From the NCBI GenBank assembly GCA_016714795.1, contig JADKCA010000007.1, positions 124,001 to 188,000 on the forward strand: 64,000 nt of DNA. Direction: 5' to 3'. Below the pieces are notes generated by a model. That model saw nothing but the letters and a program-made list of their open reading frames with translations, was not told the DNA's origin and did not search any database. The DNA is from Sphingomonadales bacterium. Its GTDB lineage: Bacteria; Pseudomonadota; Alphaproteobacteria; Sphingomonadales; Sphingomonadaceae. Of this stretch, positions 26,648 through 35,402 are shown piece by piece. Made by a program: the position numbers and the translations under genes. Positions within the stretch are counted from its first letter, which is position 1. Every line of letters begins with the position of its first letter.

Positions 26648-26773
26648 GGTTCGCGCCAAGGCGCGAAGGCGCGACGATGAGAGGCGCGATGCTGTCGCAA
26701 ACCGGACGATCAGAGCAAGCGACAGATTGCACTGGAACGCCCATCTTTGCGCCTTCGCGCCTTGGCGCGAACC
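26648..26773. repeat. 25-bp inverted repeat pair between yebC and ruvC (REP-like)
   Basis: Arms at 26648-26672 and 26749-26773 are exact reverse complements, separated by 76 bases. Each arm is itself nearly palindromic (TTCGCGCCAAGGCGCGAA). It fills the whole yebC-ruvC gap. The design resembles paired REP/BIME elements rather than a terminator, as no T-run follows. Confidence 0.85.
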
Positions 26774-26779
26774 CATACA

Positions 26780-27523
26780 CTATCCCAGCTTCTCCATCAC
26801 CTCGTCCGAGATGTCGTAATTGCCCCAGACGGTCTGGACGTCATCATCATCCTCCAGCGCGTCAATCATCTTCATCAGCGATGTGGCCGTGCTTTCGTCA
26901 ACCGAAACGAGCAGATTGGGCTTCCACGCCAGCTTGACGCCTTCGGGCTCGCCCAATGAGGCTTCCAGCGCCTTGGCCGTGGGGTGGAGGCTTTCGATGC
27001 TGGTCCAGATGCTGTGACCATCTTCGGACGATTCCACATCATCCGCACCCGCTTCCAGCGCAGCCTCGAACACCGAGTCCGCATCACCCGCCTTCGCGCC
27101 ATATTCGATCAGCCCCAGCCGCTCGAAACCGTGCGCCACCGAACCGGCGGTGCCCAGATTTCCGCCATTTTTGGAGAAAGCCGTGCGGACGTTGGTGGCG
27201 GTGCGGTTGCGGTTGTCGGTCAGCGCTTCCACGATGATCGCCGTGCCGCCGGGGCCATAGCCTTCGTAGCGGATCTCTTCGTAATTCTCGCCATCGCTGC
27301 CCGCCGCCTTGTCGATGGCGCGCTGGATATTGTCCTTGGGCATAGACTGCGCCCGCGCCGCGAGCACGGCGGCCCGCAAGCGCGCGTTTGCGTCAATGTC
27401 CGGCAGGCCCATCTTGGCCGCGACAGTGATTTCACGGCTCAGCTTCGAAAAGGCCGCCGACCGCTTTTTGTCCTGCGCACCCTTGCGGTGCATGATGTTC
27501 TTGAATTTGGAATGGCCTGCCAT
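26780..27523 (-). CDS. yebC: YebC/PmpR family protein
   Basis: A 247-residue YebC family protein. The N-terminus MAGHSKFKNIMHRKGAQD and the motifs SREITVAAKMG and YEGYGPGGTAIIVE are diagnostic. Known members are either transcriptional regulators (PmpR in Pseudomonas) or translation factors that relieve ribosome stalling at proline motifs; which applies here is not clear. It lies upstream of ruvC, a common pairing. Confidence 0.95.
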   Translation of the reverse strand: MAGHSKFKNIMHRKGAQDKKRSAAFSKLSREITVAAKMGLPDIDANARLRAAVLAARAQSMPKDNIQRAIDKAAGSDGENYEEIRYEGYGPGGTAIIVEALTDNRNRTATNVRTAFSKNGGNLGTAGSVAHGFERLGLIEYGAKAGDADSVFEAALEAGADDVESSEDGHSIWTSIESLHPTAKALEASLGEPEGVKLAWKPNLLVSVDESTATSLMKMIDALEDDDDVQTVWGNYDISDEVMEKLG

Positions 27524-27606
27524 GGTTCACATATCTGCTTGCAGTTGGGTGTTGGGGGTGGCCCTAGCCCAAGCCATGGGCAAAGGGCAACTGCCACCCG
27601 GCACCA

Positions 27607-27843
27607 TCAGACGTTGAGCGCGGCGCGATAAGTTTCCAGAATCGCATCCATTTCCTGCCGGTCATGCGCTTCCATTTTGCGCAGGCGCACAATCTGGCGC
27701 ATGATCTTGGCATCATAGCCGCGCGATTTGGCTTCGGAGTAAACGTCACGAATATCGTCGGCGATACCCTTTTTCTCTTCTTCAAGGCGCTCGACGCGCT
27801 CGATCAGGAGGCGCAGTTCGTCGGCGGCAACAGATTCACTCAT
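27607..27843 (-). CDS. gapR: GapR-like DUF2312 nucleoid-associated protein
   Basis: A 78-residue DUF2312 protein. This family includes Caulobacter GapR, which clamps overtwisted DNA and promotes gyrase and topoisomerase IV action. The sequence is a long helical hairpin: RLLIERVERLEEEKKGIADD forms the first coiled coil, and the SRGYDAKIMRQIVRLRKM segment carries basic DNA-contacting residues. Length matches the family. It stands between rplL and yebC on the same strand; the rplL terminator separates it from the ribosomal genes. Confidence 0.9.
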   Translation of the reverse strand: MSESVAADELRLLIERVERLEEEKKGIADDIRDVYSEAKSRGYDAKIMRQIVRLRKMEAHDRQEMDAILETYRAALNV

Positions 27844-27923
27844 GATTCACTCCGGTTTTCAGGAATGCGCTGCCCTAGTCGTTCGCGAGTCCGGGCTCAA
27901 GCGAAGGCGGATTTTGTCCACAG

Positions 27924-27952
27924 AAAAAGGGCGGCCCAAGCGGACCGCCCTT
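27924..27952 (-). terminator. Rho-independent terminator after rplL
   Basis: On the minus strand, AAGGGCGG (27945-27952) pairs with CCGCCCTT (27927-27934) across a 10-base loop and is followed by a T run. It lies about 25 bases after the rplL stop. Confidence 0.85.
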
Positions 27953-27976
27953 CCCCTGTTGCGTGTGTACGCGAAC

Positions 27977-28348
27977 TTACTTGAGTTCGACGGTCGCACC
28001 GGCAGCGATCAGCTGATCGCGAACCTTTTCGGCTTCAGCCTTGGACACGCCTTCCTTGATCGCCTTCGGCGCGGCTTCCACAGCGGCCTTGGCTTCGGTC
28101 AGACCCAGGCCGGTGATGGCGCGGACTTCCTTGATGACGGCAATCTTGTTGCCGCCGTCACCGGTCAGGATGACGTCGAATTCGGTCTGCTCTTCAGCAG
28201 CCGGAGCAGCGGCAGCAGCCGGGCCAGCAACGGCCACAGCAGCAGCAGCCGAAACGCCCCACTTTTCTTCGAGCATCTTCGACAGTTCAGCCGCTTCCAG
28301 AACGGTGAGGGCGGACAGGTCTTCAACAATCTTGTTCAAATCAGCCAT
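27977..28348 (-). CDS. rplL: 50S ribosomal protein L7/L12
   Basis: A 123-residue L7/L12 stalk protein. It has the N-terminal dimerisation helix (MADLNKIVEDLSALTVLEAA), an Ala-rich hinge (about 36-52) and the C-terminal factor-binding domain (FDVILTGDGGNKIAVIKEVR, then GLGLTEAKAAVE). It follows rplJ by 54 bases and is closed by a terminator, so rpoBC is not in the same transcript here. Confidence 0.98.
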   Translation of the reverse strand: MADLNKIVEDLSALTVLEAAELSKMLEEKWGVSAAAAVAVAGPAAAAAPAAEEQTEFDVILTGDGGNKIAVIKEVRAITGLGLTEAKAAVEAAPKAIKEGVSKAEAEKVRDQLIAAGATVELK

Positions 28349-28402
28349 GATAAATCTCCATTTGGGGCCATTCGCCCCGAAACATGTTCAAAACGAAAAG
28401 CC

Positions 28403-28918
28403 TCAGGCCGCTGCCTTTTCGGCATGAGCCGAAAGAACGCGGGCAATCTGGCCAGCCGGAGCCTGAATGATCTGGACGACCTTGGTTGCCGGGGCCTGAA
28501 CCAGACCGACAATCTTGGCGCGCAGCTCATCGAGCGACGGCAGCGTGGCGAGAGCCTGTACCCCATCCACATCCAGGACGATGTTCCCCATCGAGCCGCC
28601 GACGATTTCGAGCTTGTCGGTCGTCTTGGCGAATTCGGCGACCACCTTGGCGGCGGCAACCGGATCAATGGAGGAAGCAAGCGCAATCGGGCCGGTCAGC
28701 AGGTCGCTGATGCCTTCATACGCCGTATCCTTGGCTGCGATCTTGGTAAGGCTGTTCTTCGTGACCTTGAAGGAAGCACCTGCTTCGCGCATCTTGTTCC
28801 TCAGCGTCGTGGACTGAGCCACGGTGAGGCCGAGGTTGCGGGTGACGACAACGACGCCAGCTTCCTCAAAGGTGCGGTTCAGCTCGGCAACCACCAACGG
28901 TTTTTGAGCACGATCCAT
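28403..28918 (-). CDS. rplJ: 50S ribosomal protein L10
   Basis: A 171-residue L10, the base of the ribosomal stalk that binds L7/L12 dimers through its C-terminal helix (QIARVLSAHAEKAA). The start MDRAQKPLVVAELN at 28918 is preceded by AAGGAGAAT and by a hairpin leader. The frame remains open upstream to 29086, but that part is not L10-like. Normally the rplJL pair sits downstream of rplKA; here the upstream neighbour is a divergent amidase. Confidence 0.97.
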   Translation of the reverse strand: MDRAQKPLVVAELNRTFEEAGVVVVTRNLGLTVAQSTTLRNKMREAGASFKVTKNSLTKIAAKDTAYEGISDLLTGPIALASSIDPVAAAKVVAEFAKTTDKLEIVGGSMGNIVLDVDGVQALATLPSLDELRAKIVGLVQAPATKVVQIIQAPAGQIARVLSAHAEKAAA

Positions 28919-28938
28919 GCCATTCTCCTTAACGCAAC

Positions 28939-28961
28939 GAGCCACGGCCCATCCGTGGCTC
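28939..28961 (-). promoter_or_regulatory. Hairpin in the rplJ leader
   Basis: A 9-bp perfect stem (28939-28947 with 28953-28961) and a 5-base loop lies about 20 bases upstream of the rplJ start, just before the ribosome-binding site. Ribosomal L10 leaders are known to bind L10/L12 for feedback control; this could be part of one, but the full leader fold was not modelled. Confidence 0.45.
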
Positions 28962-29213
28962 TGAAACATCCGAGGGGAATGGCGGCTGCGGCGCATGACA
29001 GGCCGATGCCGTTTGAAATCCGGTTCCCCGTCTCGGCTGGAGATTAAGAAGGCCAGAATGCCTTCACCAGCTGTCTCGGACGGCACACTGGAGGGACAAG
29101 CCTTCCAGCGGACGCGCGGGCCTATACCGATTTCGCTGGCAAGGTCAAGCCGATGCTCCCTCTTTACCTTTGCGAAGCCAGGCGGCAGTCTCCCTCAAAA
29201 CAAGGAGAGGCCG

Positions 29214-30551
29214 ATGCTCGTCACGCCGTTGCACAACGAACCCACCGCGCTGGAACTGGCCGCGCAAATTGCGGCGGGAGAGCTTTCCGCGCTGGAGGCC
29301 TGCGATGCCGCCATCGCGCGGATCGAGGCGAAGGATGGCCCCATCAACGCCGTCGTCGTCCGCGACTTCGAGCGGGCCCGCGATCAGGCCAGAGCCCGCG
29401 ATGCGGCCCGCACGTCTGGCGCGGCGGGTCCGCTCAACGGCGTGCCGATGACGGTGAAGGAAAGCTATGACATTGCGGCCCTCAAAACGACATGGGGTTT
29501 CAACCATCTGCGCAATTTCACGGCAGATGAAGATGCCCATGCCGTCAAGCGGCTCAAAGCGGCGGGGGCGGTCATTCTGGGCAAGACCAATGTGCCGGTA
29601 GCGCTGGCAGACCTGCAATCGGTCAACCCCATTTATGGCCGCACCAACAATCCGCATGATCTGACGCGCGTGCCCGGCGGCTCTTCCGGCGGCGGCGCGG
29701 CGGCGCTGGCGGCGGGCATGGTGCCGCTGGAGTTCGGATCGGATATTGGCGGTTCGATTCGCACTCCCTGCCATTTCTGTGGCGTGACCGGGCTCAAGCC
29801 CACTTTTGGCGCGATTCCCTTTGATGGCCATTATTTCCCCGGTGCAAAGGGTGGCCCCTCCGTCCTGTCCATGACCGGCCCGATGGCGCGCTGCACTGAT
29901 GATCTGGCATTGGCGCTCGATCTCACCAGCCTCATCCCCATGCCGCGTGCCCGCCATTCCAGCCTGAACGGCGTGCGCATTCTGGTGATGGAAGACCATC
30001 CCGCCACGCAGGCCGATAGCGCGATCCGCGCCGCGCTGCGCGCTGTTGCAGACAAGGCAGCGAATGCGGGAGCGATCCTTTCCACCAGCAGCCCGGCCCT
30101 GCCGGACCGCGCACTGATTCACCGCGATTATGTGAAGATGCTGAGCATCGCCATGTCCACCCGCGCGCCGCCCGATCCGGCGCACCCTGAAATTGGTGTG
30201 CGCGACTGGTTTGGCCTGCTCGACAAGCAGGCCGACACCGCCCGCCTTTGGCAGCGCGCTTTCGATGCGGTGGACATCATCATCACCCCGGTCTTCGGCA
30301 CCACCGCCTTCGCGCACACCGATGAGCCCGACTGGCACAAGCGCAGCCTGATCATCGACGGCAAGGAAGCGCCCTTTGTCACGCAGATCGCATGGATCGG
30401 CATGGCCACTTATGGCGGGATGCCCTCTGTCTCCGTCCCCGTGGGCAGCCATGACGGCCTGCCCATCGGCATTCAGGTCATCGCCCCGCACTGGCAGGAC
30501 CAGAGCGCGATTGCGGTGGCGGGGATGCTGAACGCGCTGGCAGCTGGGTAA
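29214..30551 (+). CDS. Amidase signature enzyme
   Basis: A 445-residue amidase signature family hydrolase. The Ser-cisSer-Lys triad is visible: Lys in MTVKESYDI, cis-Ser in PGGSSGGGAAAL, and nucleophile Ser in GSDIGGSIRTP. ATG 29214 is preceded by AAGGAGAGG at 29202-29210; the frame extends upstream to 28995 without family similarity. The protein has the general amidase length, but no GatB or GatC partner is present, so it is probably a catabolic or detoxifying amidase rather than GatA. Substrate unknown. Divergent from rplJ. Confidence 0.9.
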   Translation: MLVTPLHNEPTALELAAQIAAGELSALEACDAAIARIEAKDGPINAVVVRDFERARDQARARDAARTSGAAGPLNGVPMTVKESYDIAALKTTWGFNHLRNFTADEDAHAVKRLKAAGAVILGKTNVPVALADLQSVNPIYGRTNNPHDLTRVPGGSSGGGAAALAAGMVPLEFGSDIGGSIRTPCHFCGVTGLKPTFGAIPFDGHYFPGAKGGPSVLSMTGPMARCTDDLALALDLTSLIPMPRARHSSLNGVRILVMEDHPATQADSAIRAALRAVADKAANAGAILSTSSPALPDRALIHRDYVKMLSIAMSTRAPPDPAHPEIGVRDWFGLLDKQADTARLWQRAFDAVDIIITPVFGTTAFAHTDEPDWHKRSLIIDGKEAPFVTQIAWIGMATYGGMPSVSVPVGSHDGLPIGIQVIAPHWQDQSAIAVAGMLNALAAG

Positions 30552-30609
30552 AGGCCTAACGTCATTCCCCCTTTGCGCCCGCGCACCATTCGGCTAGGGC
30601 TCCCCCACG

Positions 30610-31332
30610 ATGCACGCCTTCGCGAATCCAGCCCGATTTCTTTCCCTCGCCCGGCCGTTGACCCTGTGGTTCGGCTGGGTTGGCGGCCTCTTGCTGGTCG
30701 GGTGCGTGGTGTGGGGGGCTGTGCTCGGCCCCGCTGATTATCTTCAGGGTGACACCGTCCGCATCATGTACATCCATGTGCCCGCCGCGTGGCTGGGCAT
30801 GGCGGGGTGGAGCGGGATTGCGGTGGCGAGCGCCATGCAACTGATCTGGAAGCATCCGCTGGCCGGAGTCGCTGCGCGCGCCTGCGCGGTACCAGGGGCG
30901 GTGTTTGCAGCACTCTGTCTGGCGACCGGATCGATCTGGGGCCGCCCGGCCTGGGGCACATGGTGGGAATGGGATGGGCGGCTGACCTCGATGCTTGTGC
31001 TTTTCTTCCTCTATCTTGGCTATATCGCGCTCTCGGCGGCCGAAAACGACGGAGACGGCGCAGACGGGCGGATGAGCGCGCTGTTCGGTCTGGTCGGCGC
31101 CGTCAATCTGCCGATCATCCATTTTTCCGTGACATGGTGGAATACGCTGCATCAGGGGCAAAGCATCAGCCTGATGGGCGGATCAAAGATTGATGCCTCC
31201 ATGCTGTGGCCCTTGCTGGGCGCAGCGCTGGGCGCGAGCCTGTTGTTTGGCGCGATCATATTGATGCGGATGCGCGCAGAACTGGCGCGAACCAAGGTGG
31301 AAGCACGGATGCGCAGGATGGCCGCCCAATGA
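30610..31332 (+). CDS. ccmC: Cytochrome c maturation protein C (heme exporter)
   Basis: A 240-residue membrane protein with six hydrophobic segments that loads heme onto CcmE. The tryptophan-rich periplasmic motif GTWWEWDGRLTS is the heme-handling WWD signature, and conserved His residues flank it (YIHVPAAW and IIHFSVTWWNTLHQ). It opens a ccmC-D-E-F-G-H-I operon; ccmA and ccmB are not in this window. The stop overlaps ccmD by 4 bases. Confidence 0.96.
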   Translation: MHAFANPARFLSLARPLTLWFGWVGGLLLVGCVVWGAVLGPADYLQGDTVRIMYIHVPAAWLGMAGWSGIAVASAMQLIWKHPLAGVAARACAVPGAVFAALCLATGSIWGRPAWGTWWEWDGRLTSMLVLFFLYLGYIALSAAENDGDGADGRMSALFGLVGAVNLPIIHFSVTWWNTLHQGQSISLMGGSKIDASMLWPLLGAALGASLLFGAIILMRMRAELARTKVEARMRRMAAQ

Positions 31333-31460
31333 CGCAGATCAGCTATGTCTTGCTGGCTTACGGTCTGTCAGTGCCTGTTCTGGCTGGGCTGGTGGCGCTC
31401 AGCTATGCCGCGATGAGAAAAGCCGAACGCGCGGCAGACGCGCTGGGCCGGAGAGACTGA
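31329..31460 (+). CDS. ccmD: Heme exporter protein CcmD
   Basis: A 43-residue single-span membrane protein (hydrophobic segment about residues 5-27, then a basic tail RKAERAADALGRRD), typical of CcmD, which helps release heme-bound CcmE from CcmABC. It begins in an ATGA overlap with ccmC and ends overlapping the ccmE start by one base. Confidence 0.88.
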   Translation: MTQISYVLLAYGLSVPVLAGLVALSYAAMRKAERAADALGRRD

Positions 31461-31891
31461 TGAAGGCGAAAAACCAGCGGCTGACGCTGATCCTGGTGGC
31501 AGTGGCAGCGATGATCGGCGCGGCACTGCTCGCCATGTCCGCGTTGAAGGATGAAGCCGCCTATTTCTATTCCCCCGCCGATCTGGCGGCAGCCCGCCCA
31601 AGCGCGGATCAGGCGCTTCGGCTGGGCGGCATGGTGGCAGACAAGTCCATCAAGCGCGAGGCCGATGGCGTGACCATCACCTTCATGGTGACAGACGGCA
31701 AGGCGCAGACCCCCGTGCGCTTCAAAGGCATCGCGCCTGATCTGTTCAAGGAAAATTCGGGCGTGGTCGCCGAAGGCAAATTGGGCGCGGACGGCGTGTT
31801 TGTGGCAGACAATATCCTGGCCAAACATGACGAGCGCTACATGCCGCCCCAGATGGACGGCAAGATGCACAAGACGGGGAAGGTGGAGTGA
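31460..31891 (+). CDS. ccmE: Cytochrome c maturation protein E (heme chaperone)
   Basis: A 143-residue periplasmic heme chaperone with an N-terminal anchor (about 8-26). The covalent heme ligand is His123 in LAKHDERYMPP, with Tyr127 next to it. VRFKGIAPDLFKENSGVV is the family beta-barrel signature. It accepts heme from CcmC and gives it to CcmF/H. Confidence 0.96.
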   Translation: MKAKNQRLTLILVAVAAMIGAALLAMSALKDEAAYFYSPADLAAARPSADQALRLGGMVADKSIKREADGVTITFMVTDGKAQTPVRFKGIAPDLFKENSGVVAEGKLGADGVFVADNILAKHDERYMPPQMDGKMHKTGKVE

Positions 31892-31898
31892 GGCACCC

Positions 31899-33815
31899 AT
31901 GACCGCGGAACTCGGCCTGATCCTCCTGCTGATCGCGGCTGCGCTCGCCGCGCTGCAATTCGGGCTGGGAGCGATCAGCCTGCGCAACCCCCAAGCCGGC
32001 GGCCATGCCAGCATCAAGCCGGTGGCGGTCTTGCAAGGCATTGCCGTGGCACTGTCATTCCTTTGCCTGATCTGGGTGTTTCTGGAGACGGACCTTTCGG
32101 TCAAACTCGTCGCCGCCAACAGCCATCCGGACAAGCCGCTGCTGTACAAATTCGCAGGCGCATGGGGAAACCATGAAGGCTCGATGCTTTTGTGGGTCAC
32201 CGTGCTGGGCATAGCAGGCGGCGCGGTGGCGCTGTTTGAAAAGCGGCTGAAGGTTACCAGCCTGACCGCGACGCTGGCGGCACAGGCGGCGATTTCGATC
32301 GGCTTCTATGCCTTTCTGCTGTTCGCTTCCAATCCGTTCGAGCGATTGAACCCCGCGCCTGAAACCGGCCAAGGCCTCAACCCTTTGCTGCAAGACCCCG
32401 GCCTCGCCTTCCATCCGCCGACGCTCTATTTCGGCTATGTCGGCATGTCGGTTGCGTTCAGCTTTGCGGTCGGCGCGCTCATCACCCGCGAAGTCGGCCC
32501 TACCTTCGCCCGCGCAATGCGACCCTGGGTGCTGATCGCCTGGATTTTCCTCACTCTCGGGATCGTGGCCGGTTCCTACTGGGCCTATTATGAGCTGGGC
32601 TGGGGCGGCTGGTGGTTCTGGGATCCGGTCGAGAATGCCTCGCTGATGCCGTGGCTCGCCACAACCGCGCTGCTCCACTCGGTGACGGTGCTCGCCACGC
32701 GCGATGGACTGCGGGCGTGGACGGTGATGCTGGCGGTTGTGGCCTTCTCCATGTCGATGGTCGGCACCTTCCTTGTCCGCTCCGGCATTCTCACCAGCGT
32801 CCACGCCTTTGCGGTGGACCCCAAGCGTGGGGCGTTCATCCTCGCCTTGCTGGCGCTCTATATCGGCGGCGCGCTGACCCTGTTCGGGCTGCGCATCGGC
32901 ACGGTACGCGAAGGCAATCGCTTTGATCCGCTCAGCCGCGAAGGCGCGCTGGTGGCAAACAACCTTCTGCTTTCCGCCATTCTGGGTATCGTCATGGTCG
33001 GCACACTTTATCCGCTGATCGCGGAATCGCTGACCGGAGAGAAGCTGTCCGTCGGCCCGCCTTATTTCAACGCGACGACCGGCCCGCTGGCGCTGATCCT
33101 TGTCGCGGTGATGGCGGCAGGCCCGGTGCTGCGCTGGCGGCGCGACGAATGGAGCGCGATGGCGCGGCGACTGGCTTTGCCGATCCTGTTCGGCGCGGCG
33201 GCGCTGCTAGCTGTAGTCCTCTCTGCCCCCGGCATCGGCATTCTGCCCCTGCTGGGCCTTGTGCTGGCCATTGGCGTGGGCGCAGCGAGCCTTGCGCCCT
33301 TGTGGAAGCGCAATCTGCGGCGCACGCCTCTCTTCACTTGGGGCATGGTGATCTCTCATCTCGGCGTCGCCATATCCATGGCGGGCATGGCGAGCGAAAG
33401 CGCGTTCACCAAGGAAACGCTGACGGCGGTGACCGTGGGAGAGACGCGCAGCGTTGGGCCATGGTCGGTCACGCTCAAGGAAGTTCATCCCGTGGCCGGT
33501 CCGAACTGGACCGCCATGGAAGGGGCAATGGAGGCGCGACGCGGCAGCACGCTGATCGCATCCGCCACGCAAGCCCGCATGTTTGCCTCTCCGCCCACAG
33601 AGACCAATGAAGCCGCCATCAGCACCGTTTGGGACGGGCAGCTCTATCTTGTGCTGGGCAAGCATCAGCCGGATGGCCGCTGGCAGGTCCGCATGTGGTG
33701 GAAGCCGTTCGTGACGCTGATCTGGCTGGGCGGAATCCTGATCGCGCTGGGTGGCCTGCTGGCCATGATCGGGCGCTTGCGGCGCGAGTTGAAACCAAAG
33801 GGAGAAGCGGCATGA
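31899..33815 (+). CDS. ccmF: Cytochrome c heme lyase subunit CcmF
   Basis: A 638-residue polytopic protein with about 15 membrane segments. The heme-binding WWD motif GWGGWWFWDPVENASLMPW is present, with the conserved LLHSVTVLATRDGL and HPPTLYFGYVG stretches. It joins heme from CcmE to the CxxCH motifs of apocytochromes together with CcmH/I. The ATG at 31899 was preferred to an upstream in-frame ATG at 31800, which lies inside ccmE. It overlaps ccmG by 4 bases. Confidence 0.96.
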   Translation: MTAELGLILLLIAAALAALQFGLGAISLRNPQAGGHASIKPVAVLQGIAVALSFLCLIWVFLETDLSVKLVAANSHPDKPLLYKFAGAWGNHEGSMLLWVTVLGIAGGAVALFEKRLKVTSLTATLAAQAAISIGFYAFLLFASNPFERLNPAPETGQGLNPLLQDPGLAFHPPTLYFGYVGMSVAFSFAVGALITREVGPTFARAMRPWVLIAWIFLTLGIVAGSYWAYYELGWGGWWFWDPVENASLMPWLATTALLHSVTVLATRDGLRAWTVMLAVVAFSMSMVGTFLVRSGILTSVHAFAVDPKRGAFILALLALYIGGALTLFGLRIGTVREGNRFDPLSREGALVANNLLLSAILGIVMVGTLYPLIAESLTGEKLSVGPPYFNATTGPLALILVAVMAAGPVLRWRRDEWSAMARRLALPILFGAAALLAVVLSAPGIGILPLLGLVLAIGVGAASLAPLWKRNLRRTPLFTWGMVISHLGVAISMAGMASESAFTKETLTAVTVGETRSVGPWSVTLKEVHPVAGPNWTAMEGAMEARRGSTLIASATQARMFASPPTETNEAAISTVWDGQLYLVLGKHQPDGRWQVRMWWKPFVTLIWLGGILIALGGLLAMIGRLRRELKPKGEAA

Positions 33816-34339
33816 AGCGCACCTGGCTCTGGATCCCCCTTGCCCTGTTCGGGCTGTTTTTTGGCGTGATGGCGGTGGGCCTTAGCAAGCCGTCGAGCAC
33901 GACGATCACCTCCAAGATGATCGGCAAGCCACTGCCCAAATTCTCGCTTCCTCCCGCACATGCACCGCAGCCGGGGCTGGGCAGCGCCAGCTTCCAGCAG
34001 GGCCAGCCGCGCCTGCTCAACATCTTTGCCAGCTGGTGCATCCCGTGCATCGCCGAAGCACCGGTGCTGCTTGAACTCACCAAGCGTGGCGTGCCCATAG
34101 ACGCCATCGCCATCCGTGACAGGCCACAGGATGTAGACCGTTTCCTCAAGCGCAACGGCAATCCCTATCAACGGATCGGATCGGACGTGAACTCCGCCGT
34201 GCAGATGGCGCTGGGCTCTTCGGGCGTGCCGGAAACCTTTGTGGTGGACGGGCGCGGTATCATCCGCTTCCAGCATATCGGAGATATCAGAGCGGAAGAC
34301 GTGCCGGAGATCATGGCCGCGCTCAGGGCCGCGCGATGA
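33812..34339 (+). CDS. ccmG: Thiol:disulfide interchange protein CcmG/DsbE
   Basis: A 175-residue membrane-anchored thioredoxin-like protein with one N-terminal TM (about 5-24) and the redox motif WCIPC (Cys76, Cys79) in a FASWCIPCIAEAPVL context. It keeps the apocytochrome heme-binding cysteines reduced. It overlaps ccmF by 4 bases and ccmH by 4. Confidence 0.95.
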   Translation: MKRTWLWIPLALFGLFFGVMAVGLSKPSSTTITSKMIGKPLPKFSLPPAHAPQPGLGSASFQQGQPRLLNIFASWCIPCIAEAPVLLELTKRGVPIDAIAIRDRPQDVDRFLKRNGNPYQRIGSDVNSAVQMALGSSGVPETFVVDGRGIIRFQHIGDIRAEDVPEIMAALRAAR

Positions 34340-34743
34340 GGATATTGGCCCTTGCCCTGCTCCTCCTCGCGAGCCCCGCGCTGGCGGATTCGCAAATGCC
34401 CGATGCGCAATGGGCGAACACCCAACTGCCTGATCCACAACAGGAACGCGCCGCAAAGGCGCTGATGGAAAAGGTGCGCTGTCTGGTCTGCCAAGGCCAA
34501 TCGGTCGCCGATTCAGACAGCGATCTGGCGGGGGACATGCGCAGCCTGATCCGCACCCGCATTGCAGCGGGTGAAAAGCCGGACACGATCAAGGCCTGGC
34601 TGATCGAACGCTATGGCAAGTGGATCAGCTATGATCCGCCCATGAGCGGGATCACGGCACCGCTATGGATCATGCCGCTGCTGCTGCTGGTGCTTGGCGC
34701 TTGGCTGGCGCGTGGGCGCTTCCGCAAGAGAAAGTCAGGCTGA
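34336..34743 (+). CDS. ccmH: Cytochrome c maturation protein CcmH
   Basis: A 135-residue protein with a signal peptide (cleavage near ALA17), the conserved RCLVCQGQS motif (Cys49, Cys52) and a C-terminal membrane anchor (about 108-126) followed by a basic tail. It reduces apocytochrome disulfides and works with CcmF in the heme lyase. The stop overlaps the next start by one base. Confidence 0.95.
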   Translation: MRILALALLLLASPALADSQMPDAQWANTQLPDPQQERAAKALMEKVRCLVCQGQSVADSDSDLAGDMRSLIRTRIAAGEKPDTIKAWLIERYGKWISYDPPMSGITAPLWIMPLLLLVLGAWLARGRFRKRKSG

Positions 34744-35402
34744 TGGGCTGGTTTTGGATGATCCTGATCGCGGCGCTGGTGCTGCTGATTCTGTGGCGCG
34801 TGGCAAAGATTGACCGCCAGGGGCTGGAACTCTCCGGCGCAGCGATGATGGTTGCGCTCGCGGGCTATGCCATCTGGGGCAGCCCCGGCCTGTCTGCCTC
34901 TCCCACGCTGCCGCGCGATGCCAAGGCCCCCGATCTGTCTGTTGCCGATGTTCGCAAACTGGAGAAGAACCAGTTTTCCAGCGAAGGCAACGTGCTGATG
35001 CTGACCGATGCCATGATCCGCGCAGGCGCAACCCGGCAGGCCGTCGGCGTGTTTCAGGATGCTGTGAAATCCAACCCGCAAAGCGCCGATCTGTGGGTCG
35101 GCATGGGCAATGCGCTGGTCATGCACGGCGGCGGTATGGTCAGCCCGGCGGCGGAATATGCGTTTGAGAAGGCCGCGCAGCTTTCCCCCAACCATCCCGG
35201 CCCGCCCTTTTTCATGGGGCTGGCATTGGCGCAATCAGGCAAGATCGAGCAGGCCGGCGAAGTCTGGCGTGCCCTGCTTGCCCGCGCACCCAAGGATGCC
35301 GGATGGGTGGAGGATCTGAAAGGCCGGTTGCAGGAAATCGGCCAGCTGGAAGAGACTCCCGCTCAAGAGCGGGATCGGCCTTCCCCAACAATCCGGCCGT
35401 AG
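34743..35402 (+). CDS. ccmI: CcmI/CycH-like TPR protein
   Basis: A 219-residue protein with two N-terminal hydrophobic segments (about 3-18 and 31-46) and tetratricopeptide-like repeats (NVLMLTDAMIRAGATRQAVG, then NPQSADLWVGMGNALV and GPPFFMGLALAQSGKIEQAG). CcmI holds the apocytochrome C-terminus for the heme lyase. It is shorter than many CcmI proteins. It is the last gene of the operon; the following 447 bases hold no clear gene. Confidence 0.85.
   Translation: MGWFWMILIAALVLLILWRVAKIDRQGLELSGAAMMVALAGYAIWGSPGLSASPTLPRDAKAPDLSVADVRKLEKNQFSSEGNVLMLTDAMIRAGATRQAVGVFQDAVKSNPQSADLWVGMGNALVMHGGGMVSPAAEYAFEKAAQLSPNHPGPPFFMGLALAQSGKIEQAGEVWRALLARAPKDAGWVEDLKGRLQEIGQLEETPAQERDRPSPTIRP

Noticed and set aside
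29145..30491. 448-codon minus-strand open frame opposite the amidase gene
   Set aside because: Shadow frame; the plus-strand amidase has an intact catalytic triad and RBS.
29214..30551. Calling the amidase GatA of the tRNA amidotransferase
   Set aside because: No gatB/gatC nearby and the sequence context is that of a general amidase.
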